Assembly: GCA_002410125.1 (NCBI GenBank) | Contig: DHQH01000050.1 | Coordinates: 15,705 to 27,930, forward strand | Length of the DNA stretch: 12,226 nucleotides | Reading direction: 5' to 3' | Source: Alphaproteobacteria bacterium UBA5343 | GTDB lineage: Bacteria; Pseudomonadota; Alphaproteobacteria; RF32; UBA5343 | In this document: positions 1 to 7,315 of the stretch, in pieces | Numbering within the stretch: the stretch's first letter is position 1 | Layout of the letters: every line of letters begins with the position of its first letter | Notes under the pieces: model-generated | Database searches by the model: none | Told to the model about the DNA's origin: nothing | What the model saw: only the letters and a program-made list of their open reading frames with translations | Made by a program: the position numbers and the translations under genes

Positions 1-836
1 AAAACTAAAGTTTTTAAGAAAAATGAAACTTGGTTTTTTCTAAAATCTGATAAATCAACTTTCATAAATAATGGTGCATAATAGGTAAGAGGCAAGGCAC
101 CTAATATCATGAAAACAATCATTATAAATTCAATTAGTGGAGAATTAAAAAATCCTGCTGATTTGTCATGAGTTGAAAATCCACCAGTTGAAACAGTTGT
201 AAGAGAATGATTCACAGCATCAAAGAAAGTCATACCAGCAATATCTAAAGATATAATACAAAGAATTAGCAGTGCAATATAGATATAGATAATGAATCTT
301 GTTATCTCTGATACTTTTGGCATAATTTTATCAGAAAATTCAGAGGTTTCAGTTTGAAACAAGCTCATACCACCAACACCTAAAAATGGAAGCATAGCAA
401 CGGCGAATACAACAATTCCTATACCTCCTAGGCAATTGAGGATTGATCTCCAAAGTAAGATACTAGCTGGCATATCGTCAAGGCCAGAAAGAATGGTTGC
501 TCCAGTTGCAGAAATTCCACTCATTGATTCAAAAAATGCATCAGTAAAATTAGTAGTAGTTCCTGACAAAAGAAAAGGGAATGAAGAAAACAGAGCAAGA
601 ATACACCAACTTACAACAGTTAATAAAAAACCTTGATGTAAACTAAATTTGTCTATTTTTACCTTGTTACTTAAAAACATTGCAAGACCTGTAAAAATAC
701 AGATAAGTGATGAGGTAAAAAAATAAGTCCAGTAAGAATGACCATAATATAAGTCAGCGATAATTGGGAAAAGCATAGTTAACCCAAGAATTGATAAGAA
801 TAAGCCTGATAGCATAAAGACTGGTTGTAGTAACAT
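1..836 (-). CDS. trkH: TrkH-family potassium transporter, N-terminal part (runs off the left edge)
   Basis: Inner-membrane K+ translocating subunit of the Trk/Ktr type, normally working with the cytoplasmic NAD-binding regulator TrkA, which is not in this window. About 278 codons are visible, reading left from an ATG at 836. The protein is strongly hydrophobic, with successive membrane segments starting with MLLQPVFMLSGLFLSILG. Two re-entrant pore loops are recognisable: FFESMSGISATGATIL (first selectivity filter) and NHSLTTVSTGGFSTHD (second filter). The conserved LGGIGIVV segment lies between them. A typical TrkH is about 480 residues, so the last two repeats lie beyond the window. The start is supported by a GGAG motif about 8 bases upstream. 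The gene begins 25 bases after the stop of the nuclease-like gene on the same strand, so the two are probably cotranscribed. No odd substitutions were seen in the visible filters. The family call is firm; K+ rather than Na+/K+ preference is inferred from the family. Confidence 0.92.
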   Translation of the reverse strand, partial: MLLQPVFMLSGLFLSILGLTMLFPIIADLYYGHSYWTYFFTSSLICIFTGLAMFLSNKVKIDKFSLHQGFLLTVVSWCILALFSSFPFLLSGTTTNFTDAFFESMSGISATGATILSGLDDMPASILLWRSILNCLGGIGIVVFAVAMLPFLGVGGMSLFQTETSEFSDKIMPKVSEITRFIIYIYIALLILCIISLDIAGMTFFDAVNHSLTTVSTGGFSTHDKSAGFFNSPLIEFIMIVFMILGALPLTYYAPLFMKVDLSDFRKNQVSFFLKTLV

Positions 837-861
837 ATTATATCTCCAATGCTAGATTAAG

Positions 862-1674
862 TTAGTCATTAATCACTTTTTCTGAAAATCCTGAATTAAC
901 TAAAGCTTCGTTTAAGTTAATATCACCTATAAAACAAATAGCGGTTGGTATATCATCACCTGTATAAGCTCGCACCTCACAGTTTATTTCTTCTTTGTTG
1001 ATGGTTGCTGCTAAAAATACTGCGGCTTGTTTGCCAAGTCTTGACTCAGGATCTACATAAATTCCATGTAGGAAAATTCTAGTATCATTAATTTTTAATT
1101 CATTAGCATTTATAATTTGAGGAATACCTTTTAAACTCTCAGAATTTGTAACATATTTTAATCCAAAGTCTTCTTTATCAACAGATTCTAAAGGACCTAA
1201 ATATTCTTCATAATTATCATCATCTTCTTCATATTCATAATCACTAATTATTTCACCATCACCAAAAGCTCTTCTTCTAGTCTCACCTATTTCCAATTCT
1301 TCTTCTTTTAGATTTCTTGGCTCGGCTAAAGATTTTATATTTGGCTCACCACTAGCATCTATTCCTTTGTTCGTTCCTAAAACATCAGAGGTGACTTTTA
1401 CCATATTGCCGAATTGTTGTTGGATTGGTTTTGAATATTTATTAACGGCACTACCGAAGTTTGATACAACTTTTTTTACTGGGTTTAGTTTTTGCCAATA
1501 CCAGTTTGGAACTTCACCTGGTCTTACACCTTGAAAAGTTGGGAGTATGAACATGATAAGCAATATAGGAATACCAATTAATGGTTTTCTAATTGGATAA
1601 GTGATAAATTTCACAACATCTTTTAGTAATAAAAGAAATGTTTTTAGGTTAAAATCAAATCCGCTTCTACTCAT
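862..1674 (-). CDS. Membrane-anchored protein with degenerate staphylococcal-nuclease-like C-terminal domain
   Basis: 270 residues. A basic N-terminus (KDVVKFITYPIRKP) precedes one hydrophobic segment at about residues 31-48, predicting an N-in, C-out single-pass anchor with most of the protein in the periplasm. A linker follows, with a very acidic tract near residues 138-163 (DYEYEEDDDNYEEY). Residues 183-270 resemble the SNase OB-fold: a GIPQIINANELKINDTRI stretch where active members have the IDGDT motif, then GIYVDPE, then DINLNEALVNSGF, which matches the family's usual 'DLNxxLVxxG' ending. Some catalytic positions look lost: the first metal-binding Asp of DGDT appears to be Asn191, and the YGR arginine is replaced by IPT (244). 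Arg199 and Glu210 may remain. The start has a GGGAG site 6 bases upstream. It lies 18 bases downstream of the metG relic and 25 bases before trkH. It may be a binding or structural protein rather than a nuclease. The fold assignment is by eye and moderate. Confidence 0.6.
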   Translation of the reverse strand: MSRSGFDFNLKTFLLLLKDVVKFITYPIRKPLIGIPILLIMFILPTFQGVRPGEVPNWYWQKLNPVKKVVSNFGSAVNKYSKPIQQQFGNMVKVTSDVLGTNKGIDASGEPNIKSLAEPRNLKEEELEIGETRRRAFGDGEIISDYEYEEDDDNYEEYLGPLESVDKEDFGLKYVTNSESLKGIPQIINANELKINDTRIFLHGIYVDPESRLGKQAAVFLAATINKEEINCEVRAYTGDDIPTAICFIGDINLNEALVNSGFSEKVIND

Positions 1675-1692
1675 GTTAAACTCCCAAATATC

Positions 1693-2215
1693 TTACTCTT
1701 CACCACCGTATTTTTGAATTAACTCTTCAGTTCTTTCTGGTGTTATTCTTTTAAATGCTGGCTCACCAACTGTAAATTTGTGACCTGCTTTTAGATATGT
1801 TAGATCATCTTTTAGATTATTTACAGGCATTTTTTTATTTTGTTCTACCTCTGATAGAATTCCTAATTTTTCAAAAATCTTATTTGATGAAGCTGGAATT
1901 ACAGGATTTGAACAAATTGAAAATAATCTAACAAGGTTAATACAAACAGCTCAAATAGCTTTTGCTCTTTCTTCATCTGATTTCATAACGGCCCAAGGCT
2001 CTGCTTTAGTGATCTAGTTATTACCCTCAACCCAGATTGCTATAAGTTCGGCGATTGCTTTTCTGAACTTCATGTTTTTCTTTACATAAATCTTCTACAG
2101 ATTTGTTTTCTGATTGAGCTCCTAGTTATGCTGGAAGCATTGATCCAACAAGATTACCTAAATGTTTAATTACGTTTATGTAAGGTAATGCGCTTGTTAC
2201 AAGTATTTTTGACAT
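1693..2215 (-). pseudogene. metG: Methionyl-tRNA synthetase relic (internal deletions, stops, frameshift)
   Basis: Remains of a class I methionyl-tRNA synthetase, which would charge tRNA-Met in the cytoplasm. From ATG at 2215 the frame gives MSKILVTSALPYIN, then KHLGNLVGSMLPA with the HLGN form of the HIGH signature, and then a TAA at 2126-2128. After it the same frame continues LGAQSENKSVEDLC..KHEVQK, which resembles a stretch about 25 residues further on in MetRS. The reading then changes frame (from about 2073) to MKFRKAIAELIAIWVEGN, a TAG at 2014-2016, ITKAEPWAVMKSDEERAKAI, a TGA at 1951-1953, and INLVRLFSICSNPVIPASS, ending with TAA at 1693-1695. This is the anticodon-binding C-terminal part. 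About 173 codons remain where a functional enzyme has about 510; the central catalytic region and KMSKS loop are gone. A GGAG site still precedes the old start. A second MetRS gene must exist elsewhere. Sequencing error cannot explain a deletion this large. Confidence 0.88.
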
Positions 2216-2271
2216 TAGTTTTATTCTCCATTTTTGTTATTTATAAAAAATAAAAAAAAATTTAATTTGGG

Positions 2272-2304
2272 TAAAAAACTTGCCCCACTAAATAATAGAG
2301 CAAG
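2272..2304 (-). terminator. Rho-independent terminator after the dihydroorotate-dehydrogenase-like gene
   Basis: Read leftward, a 7-bp stem CTTGCTC / GGGCAAG (one G-T pair, arms near 2298-2304 and 2279-2285) with a 12-base AT-rich loop is followed by a run of T. It sits about 50 bases past the stop of the flavoprotein gene and before the metG relic, so it separates the two leftward units. Confidence 0.65.
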
Positions 2305-2356
2305 CTGATTTTAATCTTATATGATTTATTTTTCAATGTTTTTGTTGGTAAAAAAC

Positions 2357-3355
2357 TTAATTACTAGACCAAGTTTTTAATAGTCTCATATAATTTTGTC
2401 GTTGATAGGCTTCTGGGTTTGGACATTTATCAAAACTCAAGACCCCCCTTAACTCTTTTAAATTACTATAATCGCTTTCTTTAATAAATTTCTCTAATTC
2501 TGAAATCGTTTTTGTTATATGTTTAACACCATTTATAAGAATTGATGAAACCATTTGTACGGAACTAGCACCTGCCATAATTGACTTTATCACATCTTTA
2601 CTATCATGCACTCCACCTGTTATTGAGATATTGCCTTTTATTTTATTATGGAGAATACCAGCCCAAGTTAATCTTGAACTAAGCTCTGCACTAGTTGAAA
2701 GATCTATTGTTGAATAAAGCTCTAAACTTTTGGTATTTATGTCTGGTGAATAGAAACGATTCAACAATACAAAACCATCACATTTTGCATTTTGCTCTAG
2801 CTTTTTGCAAAGGTTTGCAATTGATGAAAACTGATTTGATAGTTTGATTGAAACAGGAATACTCACAATCTCATTAACCTTCTTAGCGATATCCATTATT
2901 CTATGTTCAATAGCTTCTGCAGTTAAAAAACCAGGAGAAACATGAATATTTAACTCTATTGCATCTGCTCCTGCTTCTTCAATCACTTTGGCATATTCTA
3001 CCCAACCTGCAGAGGTACTACCATTTATAGAAGCAATGACTGGAATATTTACAGCATCTTTTATTGATTTTAGATTTTCAACATAAACTTCTGGTCCTAA
3101 TTTTAATTCATCAGGTTCGGGGATGAAATTCAAACCTTCAGCAAAACTATTAGAACCAGCTTCTAAGGCTTTTATCATATTTTCTTTTTCTTGCTTTATT
3201 TGCTCTTCAAAAATGGAAGGTAAAACAATTGCTGCAGCTCCTGCGGCTTCCATTTTTTTTGCAGAACTTACATCTTTTGTCAGATTGGAAGAGCCTATGA
3301 TAATTGGATTTTTTAGCTTTAACCCTAGATATTTTGTTTCTAATATATTTGTCAT
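2357..3355 (-). CDS. Dihydroorotate dehydrogenase-like flavoprotein
   Basis: 332 residues, a full-length FMN-binding TIM barrel of the dihydroorotate dehydrogenase superfamily. Visible family signatures: LKNPIIIGSSN (14-24) at the first strand, PVIASINGS (105-113), DAIELNIHVSPGF (131-143) at the catalytic-loop strand, PVSIKLS (167-173) with the flavin-contacting lysine, GFVLLNRF (194-201), and the FMN-phosphate site SITGGVHDSKD with AGASSVQMVSS (245-271). The classical class 1 loop SCPN, carrying the catalytic Cys, is not present; HVSPG occupies that place, so orotate production is doubtful. Proteins annotated 'dihydroorotate dehydrogenase-like' are known beside pyruvate:ferredoxin oxidoreductase genes, as here, and a redox role with ferredoxin is my inference. 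The start has an AGGGGA site 7 bases upstream. It lies 141 bases downstream of nifJ, behind nifJ's terminator, so it needs its own promoter or readthrough. The superfamily call is firm; the substrate is unknown. Confidence 0.85.
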   Translation of the reverse strand: MTNILETKYLGLKLKNPIIIGSSNLTKDVSSAKKMEAAGAAAIVLPSIFEEQIKQEKENMIKALEAGSNSFAEGLNFIPEPDELKLGPEVYVENLKSIKDAVNIPVIASINGSTSAGWVEYAKVIEEAGADAIELNIHVSPGFLTAEAIEHRIMDIAKKVNEIVSIPVSIKLSNQFSSIANLCKKLEQNAKCDGFVLLNRFYSPDINTKSLELYSTIDLSTSAELSSRLTWAGILHNKIKGNISITGGVHDSKDVIKSIMAGASSVQMVSSILINGVKHITKTISELEKFIKESDYSNLKELRGVLSFDKCPNPEAYQRQNYMRLLKTWSSN

Positions 3356-3451
3356 TTACAATCCCCTGTTTTTAGTTTTTGATTTTTAGTTATTGTTATA
3401 TAATTATCTTCTAAGGTATTTCTAGTCGATAAATAGAGATTTATAAAAAAA

Positions 3452-3473
3452 AGGGAGGTAAATTTACCTCCCT
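3452..3473 (-). terminator. Strong Rho-independent terminator of nifJ
   Basis: A perfect 22-base palindrome: arms AGGGAGGTAAA and TTTACCTCCCT with no unpaired bases beyond the tight centre. Read leftward it is followed directly by a run of T (the A run at 3445-3452 on the given strand). It lies 23 bases past the nifJ stop. The other flank is also T-rich on the given strand, so it may work in both directions, although no rightward gene ends here. Confidence 0.9.
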
Positions 3474-3496
3474 CTTCTTTTTATAATGCAAATGAA

Positions 3497-6400
3497 TTAT
3501 TCTGCAGCACTGTCATCAGCTTTTTTAGGAGCTGTATATCCTGCCATATGTTCCATTAACTCGCGTTTTTCTTCAACACCAGCTTGTGCTGATTCAAGTA
3601 ATTTTGCATATCTTTCTGGATTTTGTTTCTCAACAACTTTAAACCTTGTTTCATTTTGCATAAATTCTGCAATAGGTTTTGTTGGTGCTTTTGAATCCAA
3701 TTTAAGAGGTGCTTTACCTGATTCAAGATTTCTTGGATCATAGCGATATAGAGGCCATGCACCAGAGTCAACTGCTAGTTTTTGTTGTTCTAGACCGTTT
3801 GCACCGATGTTATAACCATGAGCAATACAATGAGAGTAAGCAATAATGATTGATGGACCATCAAAACTTTCTGCTTCTCTTAGTGCTTGTAGAGTTTGTG
3901 CATCTTTTGCTCCAAATGCGATTTGGGCAACATATACATTACCATAGCTCATTGCAATCATACCTAGGTCTTTTTTAGGTAACTCTCGACCAGCCGCAGC
4001 AAATTTAGCAGCCGCACCAATTGGAGTTGCTTTTGATTGTTGACCACCAGTATTTGAGTAAACGCCTGTATCCATAACAAGGATGTTTATATTTCTACCA
4101 GATGCAATTGCGTGATCTAAACCACCAAAGCCAATATCATAAGCCCAGCCGTCACCACCTAAAATCCAAACTGACTTCTTAACTAAATAATCAGCAATTT
4201 TAGAAAGGTGAGTTGCTTTTTCGCTACCAATTTTAACTAATTTTTCTTTTAGAGTTACAACTCTTTCTCTTTGAGCTTCGATAGCTGCATCATCTGACAT
4301 ATCTGCATTTAATATGTCATTTGCTAAGTTTTTACCAACTTCTACAGATAGTTCTTTTAATAATTCTGTAGCGAAATATTCTTGTTGGTCAATTGCAAAT
4401 CTCATACCTAAACCAAATTCGGCATTATCTTCAAATAATGAGTTAGCCCAAGCAGGACCTCTGCCGTTTTTATCTTGGCAATATGGAGTTGTTGGTAAGT
4501 TACCACCGTAAATTGATGAACAACCTGTTGCATTGGCAATTACTGTTCTATCACCAAATAATTGGCTTAGTAATTTAACATAAGGTGTCTCACCACAACC
4601 AGCACAAGCACCAGAGAACTCAAATAATGGTTTTAGTAATTGAGCTTGTTTTACTTGGTTAAGGTTGGTTAACTCTGTTCTTTCAACTTCTGGAAGATTT
4701 GCAAAGAATTCCCAGTTTTTCTTCTCAACATCAATATGGTTACCAATAACTGACATATTAATAGCTTTTCTTTCTGGATTTGCTTTGTTTTTAGCAGGAC
4801 AAGATGTTGTACAAATAGAACAACCTGTACAATCTTCTGGAGATACTTGCACTGTAAATTTCTTACCAGCAAATTCTTTACCTTTATAATCCATTGAGCG
4901 GTAACCTTCAGGAGCCTCTGATAATTTGTCTGCATCAAATACTTTAAGTCTGATTGCTGCATGAGGACAAACAAGAGCACATTTACCACACTGGATACAT
5001 GTTGTTTCATCCCAAATAGGAATTTCTGTTGCTACTGTTCTTTTTTCATATTGAGTAGTTGAAAGTGGCCAAGTACCATCAACAACTTCTTCAAATGCAG
5101 AAACAGGAAGCTCATCACCATTACCAGCAATAATTTCTGATGTTAATTTCTTAACAAAATCTGTAGCTGTATCTGGAACAGCACCAAGCCTGTTATGCTT
5201 AGAAGTTACTTCTTTTGGATAGTTGACTTCTTCTAAGTGAGATAAAGATTCATCAACAGCTGCGAAGTTTTTTTCAACGATTGCTTGAGATTTTTTACCG
5301 TAGGTTTTTTGAATTGCAACTTTTATCTTTTCAATTGCTTCATCCTTTGGAAGAACATTTGAAATAGCAAAGAAACATGTTTGCATGATTGTATTAATTC
5401 TCATACCCATACCAGTTTTTCTTGCAACATCTACAGCATCAATACAATAGAATTTAAGATCTTTATCGATAATTTGTTGCTGCATTTCTTTTGGAAGTTT
5501 ATTCCAAACTTCTGCTGCTGAATAAGGAGCATTAAGAAGGAATGTACCACCTTTTTTAGCTAATTTTAATACATCTAATTTTTGAGTGAATGGGAATTGG
5601 TGACATGCAACAAAGTTTGCTTCATTTACAAGATAGGCTGATTTGATTGGATGATCTGAAAATCTAAGGTGAGATGTTGTCATAGCACCTGATTTTTTAG
5701 AGTCATATACAAAATAACCTTGACCAAATTTACCATCTTGAGAGGCAATAATTTTGATTGAGTTTTTATTAGCACCAACTGTACCATCAGCACCTAAACC
5801 ATAAAATACTGCTCTTACAACATCATCTGCCTCCATATCTAATGTTTCATCATAGATAAGAGATGTTTTATTAAGATCATCATTGATACCAACTGTAAAA
5901 TGGTTTAATGGTTTTTTGCTTGATAAGTTATCAAATACAGCTTTAACCATAGTTGGTGTAAATTCTTTAGAAGAAAGACCATATCTACCACCTGTGATTT
6001 TTGGCATTTTAGAAATATCACCTGAAACAACAGCTTCGTTTAATGCATTTACTACATCTAAGTATAATGGTTCACCACCAGCACCTGGTTCTTTGGTTCT
6101 ATCAAGAACTGAAACAGCTTTTACTGATTTTGGTAATGCTTTTAAGAATTCTTTAGCTGGGAATGGACGATAAAGTCTTACTTTTAACAGACCAACTTTT
6201 TCGCCTTTATTGTTCATATACTCAACTGCTTCTTCAACTGTTTCTGCACCTGAACCCATAACAACGATTACTTTTTCTGCATTTTTAGGACCAACATAGT
6301 CAACACAAGAATATTTTCTTCCAGTAATTTTAGCAAATTTATCCATTTCTTCTTGAACGATAGCTGCACATTTATCGTAATAAGGGTTACAAGCTTCCCT

Positions 6401-7087
6401 GGTTTGGAAGAATACATCTGGGTTTTGAGCTGTACCTCTAACTTTTGGATTATCTGGTGTTAGTGCATTTGAATTGTTAAAGTGAACATCAATGCCTTTT
6501 ACCATTTCTTTTAGAGCTTCATCGCTTATTAATTTGATTTTTTTGATTTCGTGAGATGTTCTGAAACCATCGAAGAAATGCATAAATGGAACACGACTTC
6601 TTAGAGATGCTGTTTGTGCTATTGCAGCCATATCATGAGCTTCTTGCACTGAGTTTGAAGCTAGCATTGCGAAACCTGTTTGACGACAAGCCATAACATC
6701 TGAGTGATCACCAAAGATTGATAATGCATGAGAAGCTAATGAACGAGCAGCAACATGCATAACAAATGGTGTTAACTCACCAGCAATTTTATACATATTT
6801 GGTATCATTAAAAGAAGACCTTGAGAAGCTGTGAAAGTTGTTGTTAAACAACCGGCTTGTACAGAACCATGACAAGCACCAGCAGCACCTGCTTCTGATT
6901 GCATTTCTTGAATTTGTGGAACCATTCCCCAAATATTTTTCTTATCTTGAGCAGACCAAGCATCTGCCCATTCACCCATAGGTGAAGATGGAGTAATTGG
7001 ATAGATAACACATACTTCATTTAGTCTGTGGGCAACTGAAGCGGCTGCCTCATTACCATCCATCATCTGTGTTGTTTCATTTGCCAT
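3497..7087 (-). CDS. nifJ: Pyruvate:ferredoxin (flavodoxin) oxidoreductase
   Basis: 1196 residues, the normal length of the single-chain, homodimeric enzyme. It oxidises pyruvate with CoA to acetyl-CoA and CO2 and reduces ferredoxin or flavodoxin in the cytoplasm. The N-terminal domain has YPITPSSPM (29-37) with Thr32 and Glu65, which match the catalytic Thr31 and Glu64 of the Desulfovibrio africanus enzyme. The ferredoxin domain has two 4Fe-4S motifs, CIQCGKCALVCP (697-708) and CTGCSICTTSCP (753-764). The third cluster ligands are Cys828, Cys831, Cys856 and Cys1087, all shifted by 16 from the D. africanus positions. Thiamine diphosphate binding is shown by GDGWAYDIG (Asp979) and DTGVYSNTGGQQ (Asn1012). 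No key residue is missing. The ATG has a GGAGG site 9 bases upstream. It is transcribed alone from 7171-7199 and ends in its own terminator. The enzyme is oxygen-sensitive in most organisms, suggesting low-oxygen life. Confidence 0.98.
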   Translation of the reverse strand: MANETTQMMDGNEAAASVAHRLNEVCVIYPITPSSPMGEWADAWSAQDKKNIWGMVPQIQEMQSEAGAAGACHGSVQAGCLTTTFTASQGLLLMIPNMYKIAGELTPFVMHVAARSLASHALSIFGDHSDVMACRQTGFAMLASNSVQEAHDMAAIAQTASLRSRVPFMHFFDGFRTSHEIKKIKLISDEALKEMVKGIDVHFNNSNALTPDNPKVRGTAQNPDVFFQTREACNPYYDKCAAIVQEEMDKFAKITGRKYSCVDYVGPKNAEKVIVVMGSGAETVEEAVEYMNNKGEKVGLLKVRLYRPFPAKEFLKALPKSVKAVSVLDRTKEPGAGGEPLYLDVVNALNEAVVSGDISKMPKITGGRYGLSSKEFTPTMVKAVFDNLSSKKPLNHFTVGINDDLNKTSLIYDETLDMEADDVVRAVFYGLGADGTVGANKNSIKIIASQDGKFGQGYFVYDSKKSGAMTTSHLRFSDHPIKSAYLVNEANFVACHQFPFTQKLDVLKLAKKGGTFLLNAPYSAAEVWNKLPKEMQQQIIDKDLKFYCIDAVDVARKTGMGMRINTIMQTCFFAISNVLPKDEAIEKIKVAIQKTYGKKSQAIVEKNFAAVDESLSHLEEVNYPKEVTSKHNRLGAVPDTATDFVKKLTSEIIAGNGDELPVSAFEEVVDGTWPLSTTQYEKRTVATEIPIWDETTCIQCGKCALVCPHAAIRLKVFDADKLSEAPEGYRSMDYKGKEFAGKKFTVQVSPEDCTGCSICTTSCPAKNKANPERKAINMSVIGNHIDVEKKNWEFFANLPEVERTELTNLNQVKQAQLLKPLFEFSGACAGCGETPYVKLLSQLFGDRTVIANATGCSSIYGGNLPTTPYCQDKNGRGPAWANSLFEDNAEFGLGMRFAIDQQEYFATELLKELSVEVGKNLANDILNADMSDDAAIEAQRERVVTLKEKLVKIGSEKATHLSKIADYLVKKSVWILGGDGWAYDIGFGGLDHAIASGRNINILVMDTGVYSNTGGQQSKATPIGAAAKFAAAGRELPKKDLGMIAMSYGNVYVAQIAFGAKDAQTLQALREAESFDGPSIIIAYSHCIAHGYNIGANGLEQQKLAVDSGAWPLYRYDPRNLESGKAPLKLDSKAPTKPIAEFMQNETRFKVVEKQNPERYAKLLESAQAGVEEKRELMEHMAGYTAPKKADDSAAE

Positions 7088-7122
7088 TTAATATGACCTC
7101 CGATTTTATTGTTAAAATAAAC

Positions 7123-7148
7123 AAACCTACTGAACTTGAGGTAGGTTT
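7123..7148 (-). promoter_or_regulatory. Inverted repeat in the nifJ leader
   Basis: Perfect 8-bp arms AAACCTAC and GTAGGTTT are separated by 10 bases. They lie about 36-61 bases before the nifJ ATG and, given the predicted promoter, inside the transcribed leader. It could be an operator dyad or an RNA hairpin. In the transcript the ACCUC of the first arm and loop is complementary to the GAGGU of the nifJ Shine-Dalgarno site, so an alternative pairing that hides the ribosome site is possible. The flanking bases do not give a clean match to the IscR or FNR boxes I know. Confidence 0.5.
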
Positions 7149-7170
7149 TAATCAAAAAATATGATAATCC

Positions 7171-7199
7171 TTTATAAATAAATTAATAGGTAATGTCCA
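7171..7199 (-). promoter_or_regulatory. Predicted sigma-70-type promoter of nifJ
   Basis: Read leftward: TGGACA (-35, 5 of 6 match), 17-base spacer, TATAAA (-10, 5 of 6 match). Transcription would start near 7164 and give a leader of about 77 bases that contains the inverted repeat. The prediction rests on consensus matches only, in AT-rich DNA where chance matches are common. Confidence 0.55.
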
Positions 7200-7247
7200 G
7201 TTGATATATATAATTGTTGCATAGAATTTTGCATATATTTTTATTAT

Positions 7248-7276
7248 TTGACAAAATAGCCCAAATATGAAATTAT
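7248..7276 (+). promoter_or_regulatory. Predicted promoter of the beta-helix protein / rnhB operon
   Basis: A perfect TTGACA (-35) at 7248-7253, a 17-base spacer, and AATTAT (-10, 4 of 6 match) at 7271-7276. The predicted start near 7283 is 33 bases before the ATG at 7316, and only a few bases before an in-frame TTG at 7289, which argues for the ATG as the true start. Confidence 0.55.
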
Positions 7277-7315
7277 CCTTGCCAGAGTTTGTTAATAATT
7301 AAAGAGATTTTAAAT

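Noticed and set aside
436..636. A 66-codon rightward open frame
   Set aside because: It lies opposite trkH, whose translation shows clear pore motifs; it has no family likeness.
1951..2016. UGA recoded as tryptophan in the metG region
   Set aside because: UAG, UAA, a frameshift and large deletions are also present, and all other genes use TGG for Trp, so this is decay, not recoding.
7289..7315. TTG start adding nine residues to the beta-helix protein
   Set aside because: It is only a few bases after the predicted transcription start and lacks a ribosome site; ATG 7316 fits better.
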